Assembly: GCF_023635005.1 (NCBI RefSeq)
Contig: NZ_JAMLJM010000011.1
Location: 34,003 to 98,002 of the forward strand
From: Flavobacterium luminosum
GTDB lineage: Bacteria > Bacteroidota > Bacteroidia > Flavobacteriales > Flavobacteriaceae
DNA: 64,000 nt
Reading direction: 5' to 3'
The notes under the pieces are model-generated. The model saw nothing but the letters and a program-made list of their open reading frames with translations. It was not told the DNA's origin and searched no databases. This document shows, in pieces, positions 7,690 to 17,478 of the stretch (position 1 is its first letter; every line of letters starts with the position of its first letter). The translations under genes were made by a program, and so were the position numbers.

Positions 7690-10053
7690 TTAAGTTCTAT
7701 TATGAAAATAATCTATATTTGAATTTTCTTTCCATTGATACATTGAAACTTCTACATTTCCATTTTCTAATCCATTTATTTTTATAGAATCTTTTTTATT
7801 GGTTGCGACAATAACGGCATATTTATTTATTAGCTTATAATATGAATCGGCTATGGTTTGTAAATTGGTTTTTCTGCCTTTTAATAGATGTTTAATGGTT
7901 TCAATAGATTCATCTTGTACTTCTTTTGGAACAGTATTAAAAGCTTTGTCTATTACTTCATTGGTTAAATCATTTTGTATTTCTGCAACTTGTTTATCCC
8001 AAATATCCTTATTGGATTGTGATATAAATGCGATATCTAAAGGATAAGGTTCTATATTAAATCCTTTTACATCTTTTAAATCAGCTGCATATTTTCGTAA
8101 TAATTTGGAAGCAGGAATTAGGTGAATTGAAGTACCTAACATAAAACCATCAGACATTTTAGAAAAAGCTTGATCTCTATCTCTTGGCAATGGTCTATAT
8201 ACTGTTTTGTTATTTTCTTGATATTCTATCCAAAGCCATTGGTCGTAATGTCTATCCCAATCACCAATTAACATATCAAACAATCGAGCTTTAATGTATG
8301 CTTGTTCGTCTATAACTTTTGTATCGTCTTCATGAATTTTTTCAATAACATCTTTGGTGTTTATAATGTTTCCCGTAAAATTTCCATTAGTCAATTGAGT
8401 ATTTCCTTCAGATGCATATTCTTCAAACACGTATAGTTCATTACCATATTCTTGATTGTATTTTTCCAAATTATCTTGTTTGGGAATATAATATAGGTGC
8501 GAATTCAAATATGGAATATTCAAACTACTAGACAACGATGCCACAACAAAAGGTGCGTAAGGATATGAGCCAGTAAACACATCTTTCACCAGTGATTCTG
8601 AAGCTGTGTTCTCAAAATAACCTTCAACATATTGGTCTTTAAAAGCTGAAGCTTGAATATATTGAGTGGCATTCTTTTTTAAAGCTCTCATTACAAATCT
8701 TTTTCCCTCTTTTGTTTGTAAATGCAGCGTTTTGGATTGTGTGCCACCACCTTTACGTATAGGAGTTAAACCACCCATAAGAGTGTCTAAATAAGCTACT
8801 TTAGCATTTACAGGAATACTATAGTATTTTCTATATCTTTCTCCCCATAAAAATTTAAAAAAGGCATTTTTAGAGGTTTCTTTATTTGTATAAATAGACT
8901 CTTTGACTGAATCTTGAATTATTTTAGGATATTTTATTGTAGATTTTTCAAAATCAGAAGGAAAAACTTGTTCATTAAAAACTATTTGATTGTTTTCTGC
9001 TGCAATAAAATTAACTTCTGAAGAACCATCTTTAAAAAAATTCAAAACAGGAAATCCACTTTTAGGGTATGCAAATTTACCTCCTTTTACTAACCGTGTA
9101 GCCGTATTTTTAGAACCTGAACCACTAATGATTTGCGGAATATTGTCTTCAACAAGATATTGTAAATTATGATCATGTCCAGAAACAAAAATTACATTAT
9201 CGTTTTGTTGTGATGCCGTTACTAAATTTTGTTTTAATTCGTTGTAAAACTTGTTTGATAAGTCTGCATTAGAAACACCAGTGGTATTTCTAAAAAGGTT
9301 TTTAAGAGACCCTAAAATTGGGAATGGATTAAGATGGTTTTTTAAACTATATTGTCCACCATGAGATCCATTGGTAAACATAGGATGATGAATGGCAACT
9401 ACTACTGTTTTTCCTCTTGCTTTTTTTATTTCGCTTCTAAATTCGTCAAAAAAATCTGTACGTGTTTTTATTTCGCAATTATCGTTTATGGTTGGGTGTT
9501 TGTCCCAATTAGTAATATACCATTGTGAATCAACAACTAATAAAATAGTTTCATCATTAATCTTCACTTTTTTAATAGCACAACCATTTTCAGGTAAAAA
9601 AGTGTTAGAACCTAATGCTTCTTTAACTAATAATTCTTGTTGGTATAATCCTGAAATACCGCTATACCAATCGTGGTTTCCTGGTATAAAAATAACACGA
9701 CCAGGAAATTTTTTTGCAACATTGATTTGTAATGATAATGCAAATTCTGCATCGCTTTTTTCTGGACTATTACTTTCAGGAATTCCTTTTGGGTAAACAT
9801 TATCTCCTAAAAATAGTAATAAATCAGAAGAATCAGCATTTATTATTTCTTTTTCCAATGCTTTAAGAGCAGTAGGAGTATAACCGTTATCAGGTTTTCC
9901 TACATCACCAATTAGATACATTTTAAAAGTAGGTTGCTGCTTGTTTTCTTCTAGTACAATTTGGTCTTTAAGTTTAGGATTCAGTGATGCACAACTATGC
10001 AATAAAAGCGATGTAAGGATAATTATTGATGAAAATGTAAAGTAAGTTTTCAT
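7690..10053 (-). CDS. Metallophosphoesterase lipoprotein, N-terminal part of a split gene
   Basis: 787 aa to the in-frame TAA. The N-terminus MKTYFTFSSIIILTSLLLHSCAS is a lipoprotein signal with the cysteine near residue 21. The calcineurin-like metallophosphoesterase motifs follow: IGDVGKPD, FLGDNVYPKG, PGNHDWYSG, IHHPMFTNGSHGG and VSGHDHNLQ. A large middle region includes RLFDMLIGDWDRHYDQW, a motif seen in these outer-membrane-associated proteins. The family normally continues into a C-terminal outer-membrane barrel, here cut off by the stop. Substrate unknown. The enzyme domain is complete and could still be made. Confidence 0.82.
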   Translation of the reverse strand: MKTYFTFSSIIILTSLLLHSCASLNPKLKDQIVLEENKQQPTFKMYLIGDVGKPDNGYTPTALKALEKEIINADSSDLLLFLGDNVYPKGIPESNSPEKSDAEFALSLQINVAKKFPGRVIFIPGNHDWYSGISGLYQQELLVKEALGSNTFLPENGCAIKKVKINDETILLVVDSQWYITNWDKHPTINDNCEIKTRTDFFDEFRSEIKKARGKTVVVAIHHPMFTNGSHGGQYSLKNHLNPFPILGSLKNLFRNTTGVSNADLSNKFYNELKQNLVTASQQNDNVIFVSGHDHNLQYLVEDNIPQIISGSGSKNTATRLVKGGKFAYPKSGFPVLNFFKDGSSEVNFIAAENNQIVFNEQVFPSDFEKSTIKYPKIIQDSVKESIYTNKETSKNAFFKFLWGERYRKYYSIPVNAKVAYLDTLMGGLTPIRKGGGTQSKTLHLQTKEGKRFVMRALKKNATQYIQASAFKDQYVEGYFENTASESLVKDVFTGSYPYAPFVVASLSSSLNIPYLNSHLYYIPKQDNLEKYNQEYGNELYVFEEYASEGNTQLTNGNFTGNIINTKDVIEKIHEDDTKVIDEQAYIKARLFDMLIGDWDRHYDQWLWIEYQENNKTVYRPLPRDRDQAFSKMSDGFMLGTSIHLIPASKLLRKYAADLKDVKGFNIEPYPLDIAFISQSNKDIWDKQVAEIQNDLTNEVIDKAFNTVPKEVQDESIETIKHLLKGRKTNLQTIADSYYKLINKYAVIVATNKKDSIKINGLENGNVEVSMYQWKENSNIDYFHNRT

Positions 10054-10086
10054 ATTTATCGATTAATTGCTTTTTTTAATTCTTAT

Positions 10087-10653
10087 TTAAATACTAAAAA
10101 TTGCGTAAGTAAGTGTTGCTAATACACCAATCAATAGAACTATAACTGAAACATATAATAATTGTTGTTTTTTAGTAATCACCAATCCCAAAAAATAAAT
10201 GTCATAAATCATTTCATTGTAAACTGCATTTCCACTATCCATAATGCGTTCAATTTCTGCTTTAAATTCAGATAATGATTGTTTAGCAAAATTTGCAGCA
10301 TATAACGTTCCTTTATAGCCACTATTTTTAAAAACATTGCCTAAATACCTATGTGGAAGCATACTTATTAATGCAAATATCATTGACAACATACTACTTA
10401 TTACCAATATTTTAGTACCAATATTTATGTTTATTGTTTTAGAGTCTGTAGTAATAAAATGAATACCAAATAGTAAAGAAGTAATAATAGAATTAACGGT
10501 TAAAATAATTCTTGCTTTATTATCAATCATCTTCAATAACATGTAGTGATTTCTTGATAGCGTTTTAAAAAGTGTTTGCACTCCACGAGTGTCAAATTTT
10601 TTCAACTTTTCTTCCCTTAAACTACTATTATTTTCAATATTAGTATTTTCCAT
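10087..10653 (-). CDS. PycTM-like (DUF5706) membrane protein
   Basis: 188 aa. RNHYMLLKMIDNKARIILTVNSIITSLLFG near residues 34-63 matches the conserved helix of the Pycsar effector transmembrane domain (PycTM, DUF5706). Further membrane segments lie near residues 75-98 and 163-187. In Pycsar, such proteins are thought to damage the membrane when a nucleotide cyclase makes cCMP or cUMP. No cyclase gene lies next to it; its neighbours are the metallophosphoesterase and an ATP-cone nuclease-like gene. Family call is fair; a Pycsar role here is unproven. Confidence 0.68.
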   Translation of the reverse strand: MENTNIENNSSLREEKLKKFDTRGVQTLFKTLSRNHYMLLKMIDNKARIILTVNSIITSLLFGIHFITTDSKTININIGTKILVISSMLSMIFALISMLPHRYLGNVFKNSGYKGTLYAANFAKQSLSEFKAEIERIMDSGNAVYNEMIYDIYFLGLVITKKQQLLYVSVIVLLIGVLATLTYAIFSI

Positions 10654-10664
10654 GGTTCTTTTAT

Positions 10665-11507
10665 TTAAATTTTACATAAATGTGTTATTTCGTCTAAAAC
10701 ACGTTTAATCCTAATTTCAGAGATTCCAATTTTTTTCAATAAATAAGAAGTTTTATATAACTCTTTAACCAAAACAATATCATTTTCAATTAATTGATGT
10801 TTTTCTTTTAAGGTTAATGTTGTTAAAGTTGTAATAGGATACAATCCATAAGTATCTATATTTTCTTTTATTCCGTTTTTACTGGGATAATCCCAACTTA
10901 ATAAAGTTAAACCAACGCATTTTGCATAGTTTATTGCATCAATTGTAAACCTAGTATTGGTAACCAACCAGCCTTGTTTGAGATGTGTTGTGTTTTTAGG
11001 ATTAGTATTCCATTGTTTTTGGATATCTAAAAATCTTGAGTTAATGTATAACGGTATTTTTACATTACTAAATACTTTAGAGTCAGAATGAAATTTGCAT
11101 TCAATTGCATAAACGCTTCCTTCTTTTTCAGCCAATACGTCAATTTCATGTGTTACACATTCACCATTTAAAATTACACTGACAGTGGTATTAAATCCTT
11201 TTTCTCTCAATAAAGCTGCAACTAACCTTTCAAACGGATAACCTGTTGGTCCTAATTCAAAAATGGCACGTTTTAGACTATATCGTGATGCAGATGTTCT
11301 GTTTGATTTTTTTAAATAAGCAAACGCTTTTTTATATATTTCATTTGAAGAAATACCATCATAAATTTCTGGTTGTATTTTTGAAATAATGTTTTCAATA
11401 TCTTCTTTAGATGCACCACTACGTTGTAGTGAATGTTCTAATTTTTGAGTTGAAAAAGGTTCAACATCAATAGAATTCTTTTTAATAAAAATTGGTTTTT
11501 GTTTCAT
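10665..11507 (-). CDS. ATP-cone and Mrr-like endonuclease fusion protein
   Basis: 280 aa. Residues ~1-90 look like an ATP-cone (VEPFSTQKLEHSLQRSGASKEDIENII...SNEIYKKAFAYLK...SRYSLKRAIFELG). Next comes a PD-(D/E)XK-like restriction endonuclease fold with GYPFERLVAALLREKGF, HEIDVLA and AIECKFH as the catalytic D...ExK signature. The pairing suggests a nucleotide-sensing nuclease. It lies 11 bases upstream of the PycTM-like gene in the direction of transcription. In other Bacteroidota similar proteins accompany the beta-CASP and LOG genes found nearby. Substrate unknown. Confidence 0.72.
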   Translation of the reverse strand: MKQKPIFIKKNSIDVEPFSTQKLEHSLQRSGASKEDIENIISKIQPEIYDGISSNEIYKKAFAYLKKSNRTSASRYSLKRAIFELGPTGYPFERLVAALLREKGFNTTVSVILNGECVTHEIDVLAEKEGSVYAIECKFHSDSKVFSNVKIPLYINSRFLDIQKQWNTNPKNTTHLKQGWLVTNTRFTIDAINYAKCVGLTLLSWDYPSKNGIKENIDTYGLYPITTLTTLTLKEKHQLIENDIVLVKELYKTSYLLKKIGISEIRIKRVLDEITHLCKI

Positions 11508-11517
11508 AATTCAAGTA

Positions 11518-12423
11518 TTAAAAACGTAAAGTTTCTGTCATTATACCAAACCTAATTGAGCTGATTTGATGTTGAAAATAAATATTATAATAATCCATAC
11601 CTTGATAGAATTGAACAAAGAATCCAATGTCTTCTAAAAATTTGGGATGATAATAAACAATTAAACTGGCATTAATTCTTTTAGAATTAAATGTGTCCCA
11701 ATTGTTAATATTATCTAGCATCAAAGTTGTTTCTGCTTTTACAGAAAAGTTTGCCTTTTGTTCACTACTTTTTATGAGGTTCGATTTCATAGGAAGTTTA
11801 TAAGCTAAAAATGTATTGTGCCATCGTAATCCACTATATTGACCATGAAGTTCTTCTAACATCCAACTCTTTGGGTGAATTTCAACAGAGCTTTTTATAA
11901 ATTTGAAAGCTTTCAAATTTTGACTATATGATGATTGTAAAAAACCTAATTCTAAATAGTTTGTTGCAAAATTTCCTGATTGTAAATTGACTTTTCCATC
12001 ATCTGTATAAAAATTACCATCTTGACCATTAGAATGATGAGCAATTTTACCAAATAAAGTTAATTTATTGGCTGCATCTTTATGACCTGTTAAAAAATAG
12101 AACGCAATTTGAGGTATATAACTTGGTGTTTTTACGGGATAAGAATACTCATCAAACATTCTTATTATAATTTGAGAAGTTAACACTGCCATTAATCTTG
12201 AATCTTTACGTTCTCTGATCTTAAAATTAGGACTAACATTTGCTTCAAACATTAAAGGTTCTAAATTTCCGATATCAAAAGGAAAAGTAACATAACTTTC
12301 ACCTTGATTGACTTGTGCAATTTTATCTAAATTAAGAGTTACAATTGAATCTGTTAAGGTTTGTGCAACAATACTATTTGTAAACAAAACAGTAAATAAG
12401 TATATTAAATTAATTCTTTTCAT
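11518..12423 (-). CDS. Outer-membrane phospholipase A-like protein
   Basis: I start at the second Met (12423), which opens a clear signal peptide MKRINLIYLFTVLFTNSIVAQ. The HHSNGQDG motif near residue 130 corresponds to the active-site HxSNG region of outer-membrane phospholipase A (PldA). The C-terminal GMDYYNIYF resembles its calcium/Ser-associated DYN segment, and the protein ends in a beta strand with a terminal F, as outer-membrane barrels do. About 300 residues fits the family. Would hydrolyse phospholipids in the outer membrane; activity not certain. Confidence 0.68.
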   Translation of the reverse strand: MKRINLIYLFTVLFTNSIVAQTLTDSIVTLNLDKIAQVNQGESYVTFPFDIGNLEPLMFEANVSPNFKIRERKDSRLMAVLTSQIIIRMFDEYSYPVKTPSYIPQIAFYFLTGHKDAANKLTLFGKIAHHSNGQDGNFYTDDGKVNLQSGNFATNYLELGFLQSSYSQNLKAFKFIKSSVEIHPKSWMLEELHGQYSGLRWHNTFLAYKLPMKSNLIKSSEQKANFSVKAETTLMLDNINNWDTFNSKRINASLIVYYHPKFLEDIGFFVQFYQGMDYYNIYFQHQISSIRFGIMTETLRF

Positions 12424-12489
12424 AAATGATATATTTATATGTTTCAAAATCAATTTTACACAACTCGATAAATTTTTAAATGTTACTAA

Positions 12490-12924
12490 TTATTTATAAA
12501 TTATTTTAATATCTTTTGAAAGGTTTTTATCTATTTTAAAACTAGCTTTAGAAAAACTAGGTCTATTTGTTAAGTTAATATTTTGATAATTAGAAAAACC
12601 TATCCCTTCTATTGGTAGAATGAACTTTTTGTCAATTTTACCATTTTTATTTTCGTCATGGAGTATAAATACTGCATAGTTCCCTTTAGGAATATTATTA
12701 AATGTTATAGTTGATGAATTCATAGAAATTGTACCAACTTCTTTTTTATAATAGTTTTTAATTTTCTCATCAGGTATTGAACCCTCTTTATTGTATAATA
12801 AAAAAAGAACATCTCCATTAGAGTTTCTTAAATCTGAAACTTTAACCGTTAAAGAATAGGACTCTTGACCTTGAGAATAATTGGATAAAAGAACTAAAAA
12901 TAATGTTGTTATTAGTTTTTTCAT
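12490..12924 (-). CDS. DUF2141 domain secreted protein
   Basis: 144 aa with signal peptide MKKLITTLFLVLLSNYSQGQ. The pattern VSDLRNSNGDVLFLLYN, then IPKGNYAVFILHDENKNGKID, is the hallmark of DUF2141. Function unknown; periplasmic or exported. It overlaps the LOG gene by an ATGA, so the two are translationally coupled. Confidence 0.82.
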   Translation of the reverse strand: MKKLITTLFLVLLSNYSQGQESYSLTVKVSDLRNSNGDVLFLLYNKEGSIPDEKIKNYYKKEVGTISMNSSTITFNNIPKGNYAVFILHDENKNGKIDKKFILPIEGIGFSNYQNINLTNRPSFSKASFKIDKNLSKDIKIIYK

Positions 12925-13667
12925 TTTTTAGATGTATTTTCAAAAAACCACCATTTTGGTTTAATTTGTTGTTTGATTAATCCAAATTTTTCAATTGCAT
13001 GAGTTTCTAGATGTGTTACTAAATCAGGTATTGAATCCGTAACGTAAAGTAGCTTCATATCTTCTGGACTAATGCTTTCATTTTCAACCATAATTTTAAT
13101 ATGATGACAAAGTTCTTTATGATATTCTGAATCAAAAATAATTATTGGAAAGTTTTTAATTACTTTGGTTTGAATTAATGTAAGTGCTTCAAATAATTCA
13201 TCTAAAGTTCCAACACCACCCGGCATTACAATAAAAGCGTATGAATATTTTATTAAAACAACTTTACGAACAAAAAAATATGGAATATCTATCCATTTAT
13301 GTAAGTATGGGTTAGGTTTTTGTTCTCGAGGCAATACAATATTGCAACCTACAGAATATCCGCCATTTTCAAATGCTCCTTTATTTGCCGCTTCCATTAT
13401 TCCTGGACCACCACCAGTCAAAACAGTAAACCCTAGTTTAGAAATTTCTGCACCAATTTTTTCTGCATTTTGGTAATGTTCTGAATCAGGTGTAAATCTT
13501 GCAGATCCAAAAACAGTTACACAAGGACCAATAAAATGTAGTTTTCTAAAAGCTTTTATAAAATTAATTTGAACTTTAAAAGTGAATATTAGTTCTTTAA
13601 ATCGAGATAATGGCCCTCGAATAAATAAAGACTCATTTGTAATTAATTTATTTTTATGTTTTTTCAT
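12921..13667 (-). CDS. LOG family (TIGR00730) Rossmann-fold protein
   Basis: 248 aa. It carries the family signatures GGGPGIMEAANKGAF (near residue 86) and MPGGVGTLDELFEAL (near residue 149). LOG proteins are nucleoside 5'-monophosphate phosphoribohydrolases; bacterial members act on AMP-type substrates. An N-terminal ~40-residue extension is typical of the longer bacterial group. It lies 25 bases downstream of the beta-CASP gene and ATGA-couples to DUF2141. Confidence 0.85.
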   Translation of the reverse strand: MKKHKNKLITNESLFIRGPLSRFKELIFTFKVQINFIKAFRKLHFIGPCVTVFGSARFTPDSEHYQNAEKIGAEISKLGFTVLTGGGPGIMEAANKGAFENGGYSVGCNIVLPREQKPNPYLHKWIDIPYFFVRKVVLIKYSYAFIVMPGGVGTLDELFEALTLIQTKVIKNFPIIIFDSEYHKELCHHIKIMVENESISPEDMKLLYVTDSIPDLVTHLETHAIEKFGLIKQQIKPKWWFFENTSKK

Positions 13668-13692
13668 GTTACATTATTTTAGTTGTCAGAGA

Positions 13693-15048
13693 TTATAAAT
13701 CAATCTCTTGTCCCATTAAAGAAACAACGCAATCAAAACCATATTTTTCGTTTATTTTTATTCGAAGTTCATCAGCTGGAATATTTTCTCCATGAACCAA
13801 GAAAACTTTTTTAGGTTTATTTTCTAAATTTGATAGCCAATTGATTAAATCTTCTTGGTCGCCATGAGCTGATAGTCCCTCAATTTCAAGAATTTTTGCT
13901 TTTACTTCGTAATATTTTCCATGAATTTTAATGTCTTTTGCACCTTCTAATAGTTTTCGCCCACGAGTTCCTTCAGCTTGATATCCAACGATAATAACAG
14001 TTGTTTCAGGCAAACCTATATATTTTTCTAAATAGCTTAATACTCGACCACCTGTAACCATTCCGCTAGCAGCAATGACTACTTTAGGTTGTTTATCATA
14101 AATAGCTTCAATTGTGTCTTTATAATCGATAATCATGGTAAACATTTTACACATTTCAACACATTCGTTTGGAGAGAGTTTGTGCCATTTTGTGTTATTT
14201 TCAAAAACGTCTAATATTCTTATTCCCATTGGTGTATCAATGATGTAAGGAATATTTGGAATTTTACCTTCACTTTTAAGTTGCCAAAGCAAATACATTA
14301 CCGTTTGAGCTCGTTCGACAGCAAAACTTGGAATAATGATTGTGCCGCCTTTGTTGACTGTATTGTTAATGTAAGTTTCTAGCTCAAATTTTGTATCAGT
14401 GTCTGGATGAATTCTATTACCATAAGTGCTTTCAAGAAAAATATAATCGGCATTTTTCGGTTTTGTTGGTGCATACATAAGTACATCGTCATCACGACCA
14501 ATATCTCCAGAAAAAACTAATTTTTTATTTTCAATCATTAAATCTATTGTACAAGCTCCAATGATATGTCCTGCATTTGTAAAAACTGCCTCAATTTCAG
14601 CATCAAGATTGACAACTTCATTCACTTTTACTACTCTAAAAAGAGGAAAAACTTGTTTTGCTTGTTCTACTGTATAAAGTGGTTTTGCAATTTGGTGTTT
14701 TGAATAATGCCCTTCATTAGCTTTGTTAGCTTCTTCTTCCTGAATTTTTGCACTATCCAATAAAATAAGTTTTGCGATGTCTTTGGTTGGACTCGTGCAG
14801 TAAATCTTACCTTTAAAACCTTGATCAACTAATCTAGGCAACCAACCGCAATGGTCTAAATGACCGTGTGTAAGTAGAACAAAATCAATTGTTGATGGTA
14901 AAACTGGTAATGGTTCCCAGTTGAGTTCACGTAAGGGTTTTATGCCTTGAAAAAGACCGCAATCTATAAGAATTGTTACTCCATTACTTTCGATTAGTGT
15001 TTTTGAACCTGTTACAGTTCCTGCACCTCCAATGAATTTAATTTTCAT
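13693..15048 (-). CDS. Beta-CASP metallo-beta-lactamase RNA-processing nuclease
   Basis: 451 aa. Motif 2 is LLTHGHLDHCGWLPRL, with FSGDIGRD and the beta-CASP motifs ESTYGNRIH and ASGMVTGGRVLSYLEKYI. LSAHGDQEDLINWL gives the distal histidine, and VFLVHGE the C-terminal RNA-specificity region. The family (YsnF/CPSF-100-like exonucleases) processes RNA using two zinc ions. It is the first gene of the 15.0-10.1 kb minus-strand run. Confidence 0.88.
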   Translation of the reverse strand: MKIKFIGGAGTVTGSKTLIESNGVTILIDCGLFQGIKPLRELNWEPLPVLPSTIDFVLLTHGHLDHCGWLPRLVDQGFKGKIYCTSPTKDIAKLILLDSAKIQEEEANKANEGHYSKHQIAKPLYTVEQAKQVFPLFRVVKVNEVVNLDAEIEAVFTNAGHIIGACTIDLMIENKKLVFSGDIGRDDDVLMYAPTKPKNADYIFLESTYGNRIHPDTDTKFELETYINNTVNKGGTIIIPSFAVERAQTVMYLLWQLKSEGKIPNIPYIIDTPMGIRILDVFENNTKWHKLSPNECVEMCKMFTMIIDYKDTIEAIYDKQPKVVIAASGMVTGGRVLSYLEKYIGLPETTVIIVGYQAEGTRGRKLLEGAKDIKIHGKYYEVKAKILEIEGLSAHGDQEDLINWLSNLENKPKKVFLVHGENIPADELRIKINEKYGFDCVVSLMGQEIDL

Positions 15049-15177
15049 AATGTTTTATTTTTTACTGCATTTAGCAAATTATTTTAAAAATTATCTATGT
15101 TATATTTCCTTATACAAATAAATCATCTTGGTTTGGTTCTATTCTTTAAAACTATCAAATAGAGTCACTTAAAATTT

Positions 15178-16299
15178 TTAATTTGTTTTTTTATAACTCC
15201 AAACAGCCAAACCATTTACAACTACTGCAAATCCAAATACTATTAATAAATTATTTAGTACCTCAACAAAACCAGAACCTTTTAAAAGTACCATTCTAAT
15301 AAACTCAACAAAATAACGAATTGGGTTTAACAAAGTAATGTTTTGTGCCCATTTTGGCATACTTTCAATAGGCGTAAACAAACCACTCATTAAAATAAAG
15401 ATTACCATAAAAAACCAAGCAATAAACATAGCTTGTTGTTGGGTTTCTGTGTGATTAGATATGAAAAGACCAAACCCTAATATTAAAAGTAAATAAATAG
15501 ATGTGAAGCCATAAACTAATAAAATATTACCTAGCATTGGAACATTAAAAACAACTTTAGATATAATTAAACCTACAGTCAAAATGACTAATCCAAGTAC
15601 CCAAAACGGAAATAATTTTCCGATAATAAATTGATATTTTTTTATTGGTGTAACGTTTATTTGCTCTAATGTACCCAACTCTTTTTCTCTAACAATATTC
15701 ATAGACGAAAGAAACAATGTTAGCATGGTTACCAACAAAACTAATATGCCTGGAACCATAAAGGTTTTGTAGTTTAAGGTATTGTTATACCAAAAAGAAG
15801 GTATAACCATTATATTTTGTTCTACTTCTTTGTTTTCTGAAATATATTTAGATTGTATTTGAATATTCTTATTATAAGCACTAACGATCTGTGTTACATA
15901 CACATTTTCTACACCAGCAGTTGCAGCATCAATAGCATTAATGTTAACAGAAATACTTCCTTTTTTATCTTTTTGTAGATTTCGATTAAAGTTTACAGGA
16001 ATGTTTACAATAATATCTGTTTTACCTTTTTGCATTTCTTCAATAGCTTTATTCTCTGAAAAATAAGATTCTGTAACATTAAAATAGGTAGAAGCGTCAA
16101 ATGCACTTATTAACTCTCTAGATTCTCGACTTTGATTATTATCAACAAAAGTGATAGCAATATTTTTAACATCAAATGTGGCAGCATTCGACAAAATTAA
16201 TAATTGTAAAATAGGTAAAATAAATATTAGCTGAAGCATACTTTTATCTCTAAAAATCTGCTTGAACTCTTTTTGTATGATGAATAATATTGTTTTCAT
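15178..16299 (-). CDS. ABC-2 type transporter permease (YbhR/YbhS-like)
   Basis: 373 aa. One N-terminal membrane segment (QLIFILPILQLLILS), a large periplasmic loop (residues ~45-175) and five C-terminal segments including MVPGILVLLVTMLTLFLSS, then REKELGTLEQINVTPI, the usual cytoplasmic motif of ABC-2 exporters. Last gene of the efflux operon; pairs with the next permease to form the membrane channel fed by the HlyD-type protein. Confidence 0.88.
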   Translation of the reverse strand: MKTILFIIQKEFKQIFRDKSMLQLIFILPILQLLILSNAATFDVKNIAITFVDNNQSRESRELISAFDASTYFNVTESYFSENKAIEEMQKGKTDIIVNIPVNFNRNLQKDKKGSISVNINAIDAATAGVENVYVTQIVSAYNKNIQIQSKYISENKEVEQNIMVIPSFWYNNTLNYKTFMVPGILVLLVTMLTLFLSSMNIVREKELGTLEQINVTPIKKYQFIIGKLFPFWVLGLVILTVGLIISKVVFNVPMLGNILLVYGFTSIYLLLILGFGLFISNHTETQQQAMFIAWFFMVIFILMSGLFTPIESMPKWAQNITLLNPIRYFVEFIRMVLLKGSGFVEVLNNLLIVFGFAVVVNGLAVWSYKKTN

Positions 16300-16333
16300 T
16301 TAGAAAATATTAAGTGTATTTAAAAAAATAATT

Positions 16334-17440
16334 TTATTCTAATCTGATTTTATATTTTTTAATACTTATTGTTATAAATAGTGTTGTCATTCCAATTAAT
16401 ATGAGTGTTTCTTTCCAAATATATTGAATACCAACACCTTTAAGCATTATGGCTTTTACAATAATAATGAACCATTTAGCAGGAATAATATTACTGATGA
16501 TTTGCATTGGCAAAGGCATACTATTTATTGGGAAAATAAAACCAGAAAGTATTATAACAGGTAGCATTAGCCCCATCAAGGATAGCATCATTGCCGTTTG
16601 TTGCGAATCTGAAATAGTGGAAATTAAAATCCCTAAAGAAAGAGCAGATATAATGAATAAAATGCTTTCAAAAGATAAAAGTAGTAAGCTACCATTTATT
16701 GGCATTTTGAAAACAAAAAAGCCCAATAATAGTATGATTATAGCATTAATGATTGATAGAAAAATATAAGGAAATACTTTGCCAATAATTACCTGAAAAG
16801 GTTTTATTGGAGAAACCAAAAGGATTTCCATTGTACCGATTTCTTTTTCTCGTGTAATAGAAATAGAAGTCATCATTGCAGACACTAACATTAAAATAAC
16901 AGTCATAACACCGGGAACAAAATTGAAAACACTTTTAAGTTCTGGATTATAAAACATTCTCGATTGTACTTCAACTTTTACTAAATTTGTTTTAGGTTGT
17001 TTTTTTTGTGACTGATAATTTTGAATAATCGCAGATGTATAATTTGCTATTGTGTTTGCTACGTTTGGTTCTGTAGCATCGGTTATAGCTTGTACTACTG
17101 CAACATTTTTTGTTTGCAAATTTTTACTAAAATCACGTTCAAAAATTAAAACCGCTTTAATTTTTCCTTTTTTAAATTCTTTTTCAATATCACTTTCTTT
17201 ATTTATTTGATTTTCGACATTAAAATAAGGAGACGATTTTATTTTGTTAATAATTTTTTGTGTTTCTACATCATTTGATTGGTCAAAAATTGCAATTTCT
17301 ACATTATTAATTTCATTTGTAATTGCAAAACCAAACAATAAAATTTGAGCAATAGGCATTCCAAATAAAATAAACAAGGAGCGTTTATCACGAAAAATGT
17401 GATAGAATTCTTTTTTTACAAAACCGATGAATCTTTTCAT
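16334..17440 (-). CDS. ABC-2 type transporter permease (YbhR/YbhS-like)
   Basis: 368 aa, the same layout as its neighbour: membrane segment near residues 25-42, long outer loop, then VPGVMTVILMLVSAMMTS followed by REKEIGTMEILLVSPI and four further segments. The two permeases share the RDK start region and are probably the two halves of one exporter. Substrates of such systems include drugs and cations; none can be inferred here. Confidence 0.88.
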   Translation of the reverse strand: MKRFIGFVKKEFYHIFRDKRSLFILFGMPIAQILLFGFAITNEINNVEIAIFDQSNDVETQKIINKIKSSPYFNVENQINKESDIEKEFKKGKIKAVLIFERDFSKNLQTKNVAVVQAITDATEPNVANTIANYTSAIIQNYQSQKKQPKTNLVKVEVQSRMFYNPELKSVFNFVPGVMTVILMLVSAMMTSISITREKEIGTMEILLVSPIKPFQVIIGKVFPYIFLSIINAIIILLLGFFVFKMPINGSLLLLSFESILFIISALSLGILISTISDSQQTAMMLSLMGLMLPVIILSGFIFPINSMPLPMQIISNIIPAKWFIIIVKAIMLKGVGIQYIWKETLILIGMTTLFITISIKKYKIRLE

Positions 17441-17446
17441 TTATAA

Positions 17447-17478
17447 TAGTAATTAGTAACTAGTTAATAGTAATTAGC
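17447..17478. repeat. Intra-operon TTACTAG-type repeat, copy 1
   Basis: Short AT-rich spacer composed of TAATTAG, TAACTAG and TAATAG units, nearly the same as 19124-19153. Both sit in gaps of the efflux operon just downstream of one gene and upstream of the next. May have spread by replication slippage or may form weak hairpins. Confidence 0.5.
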
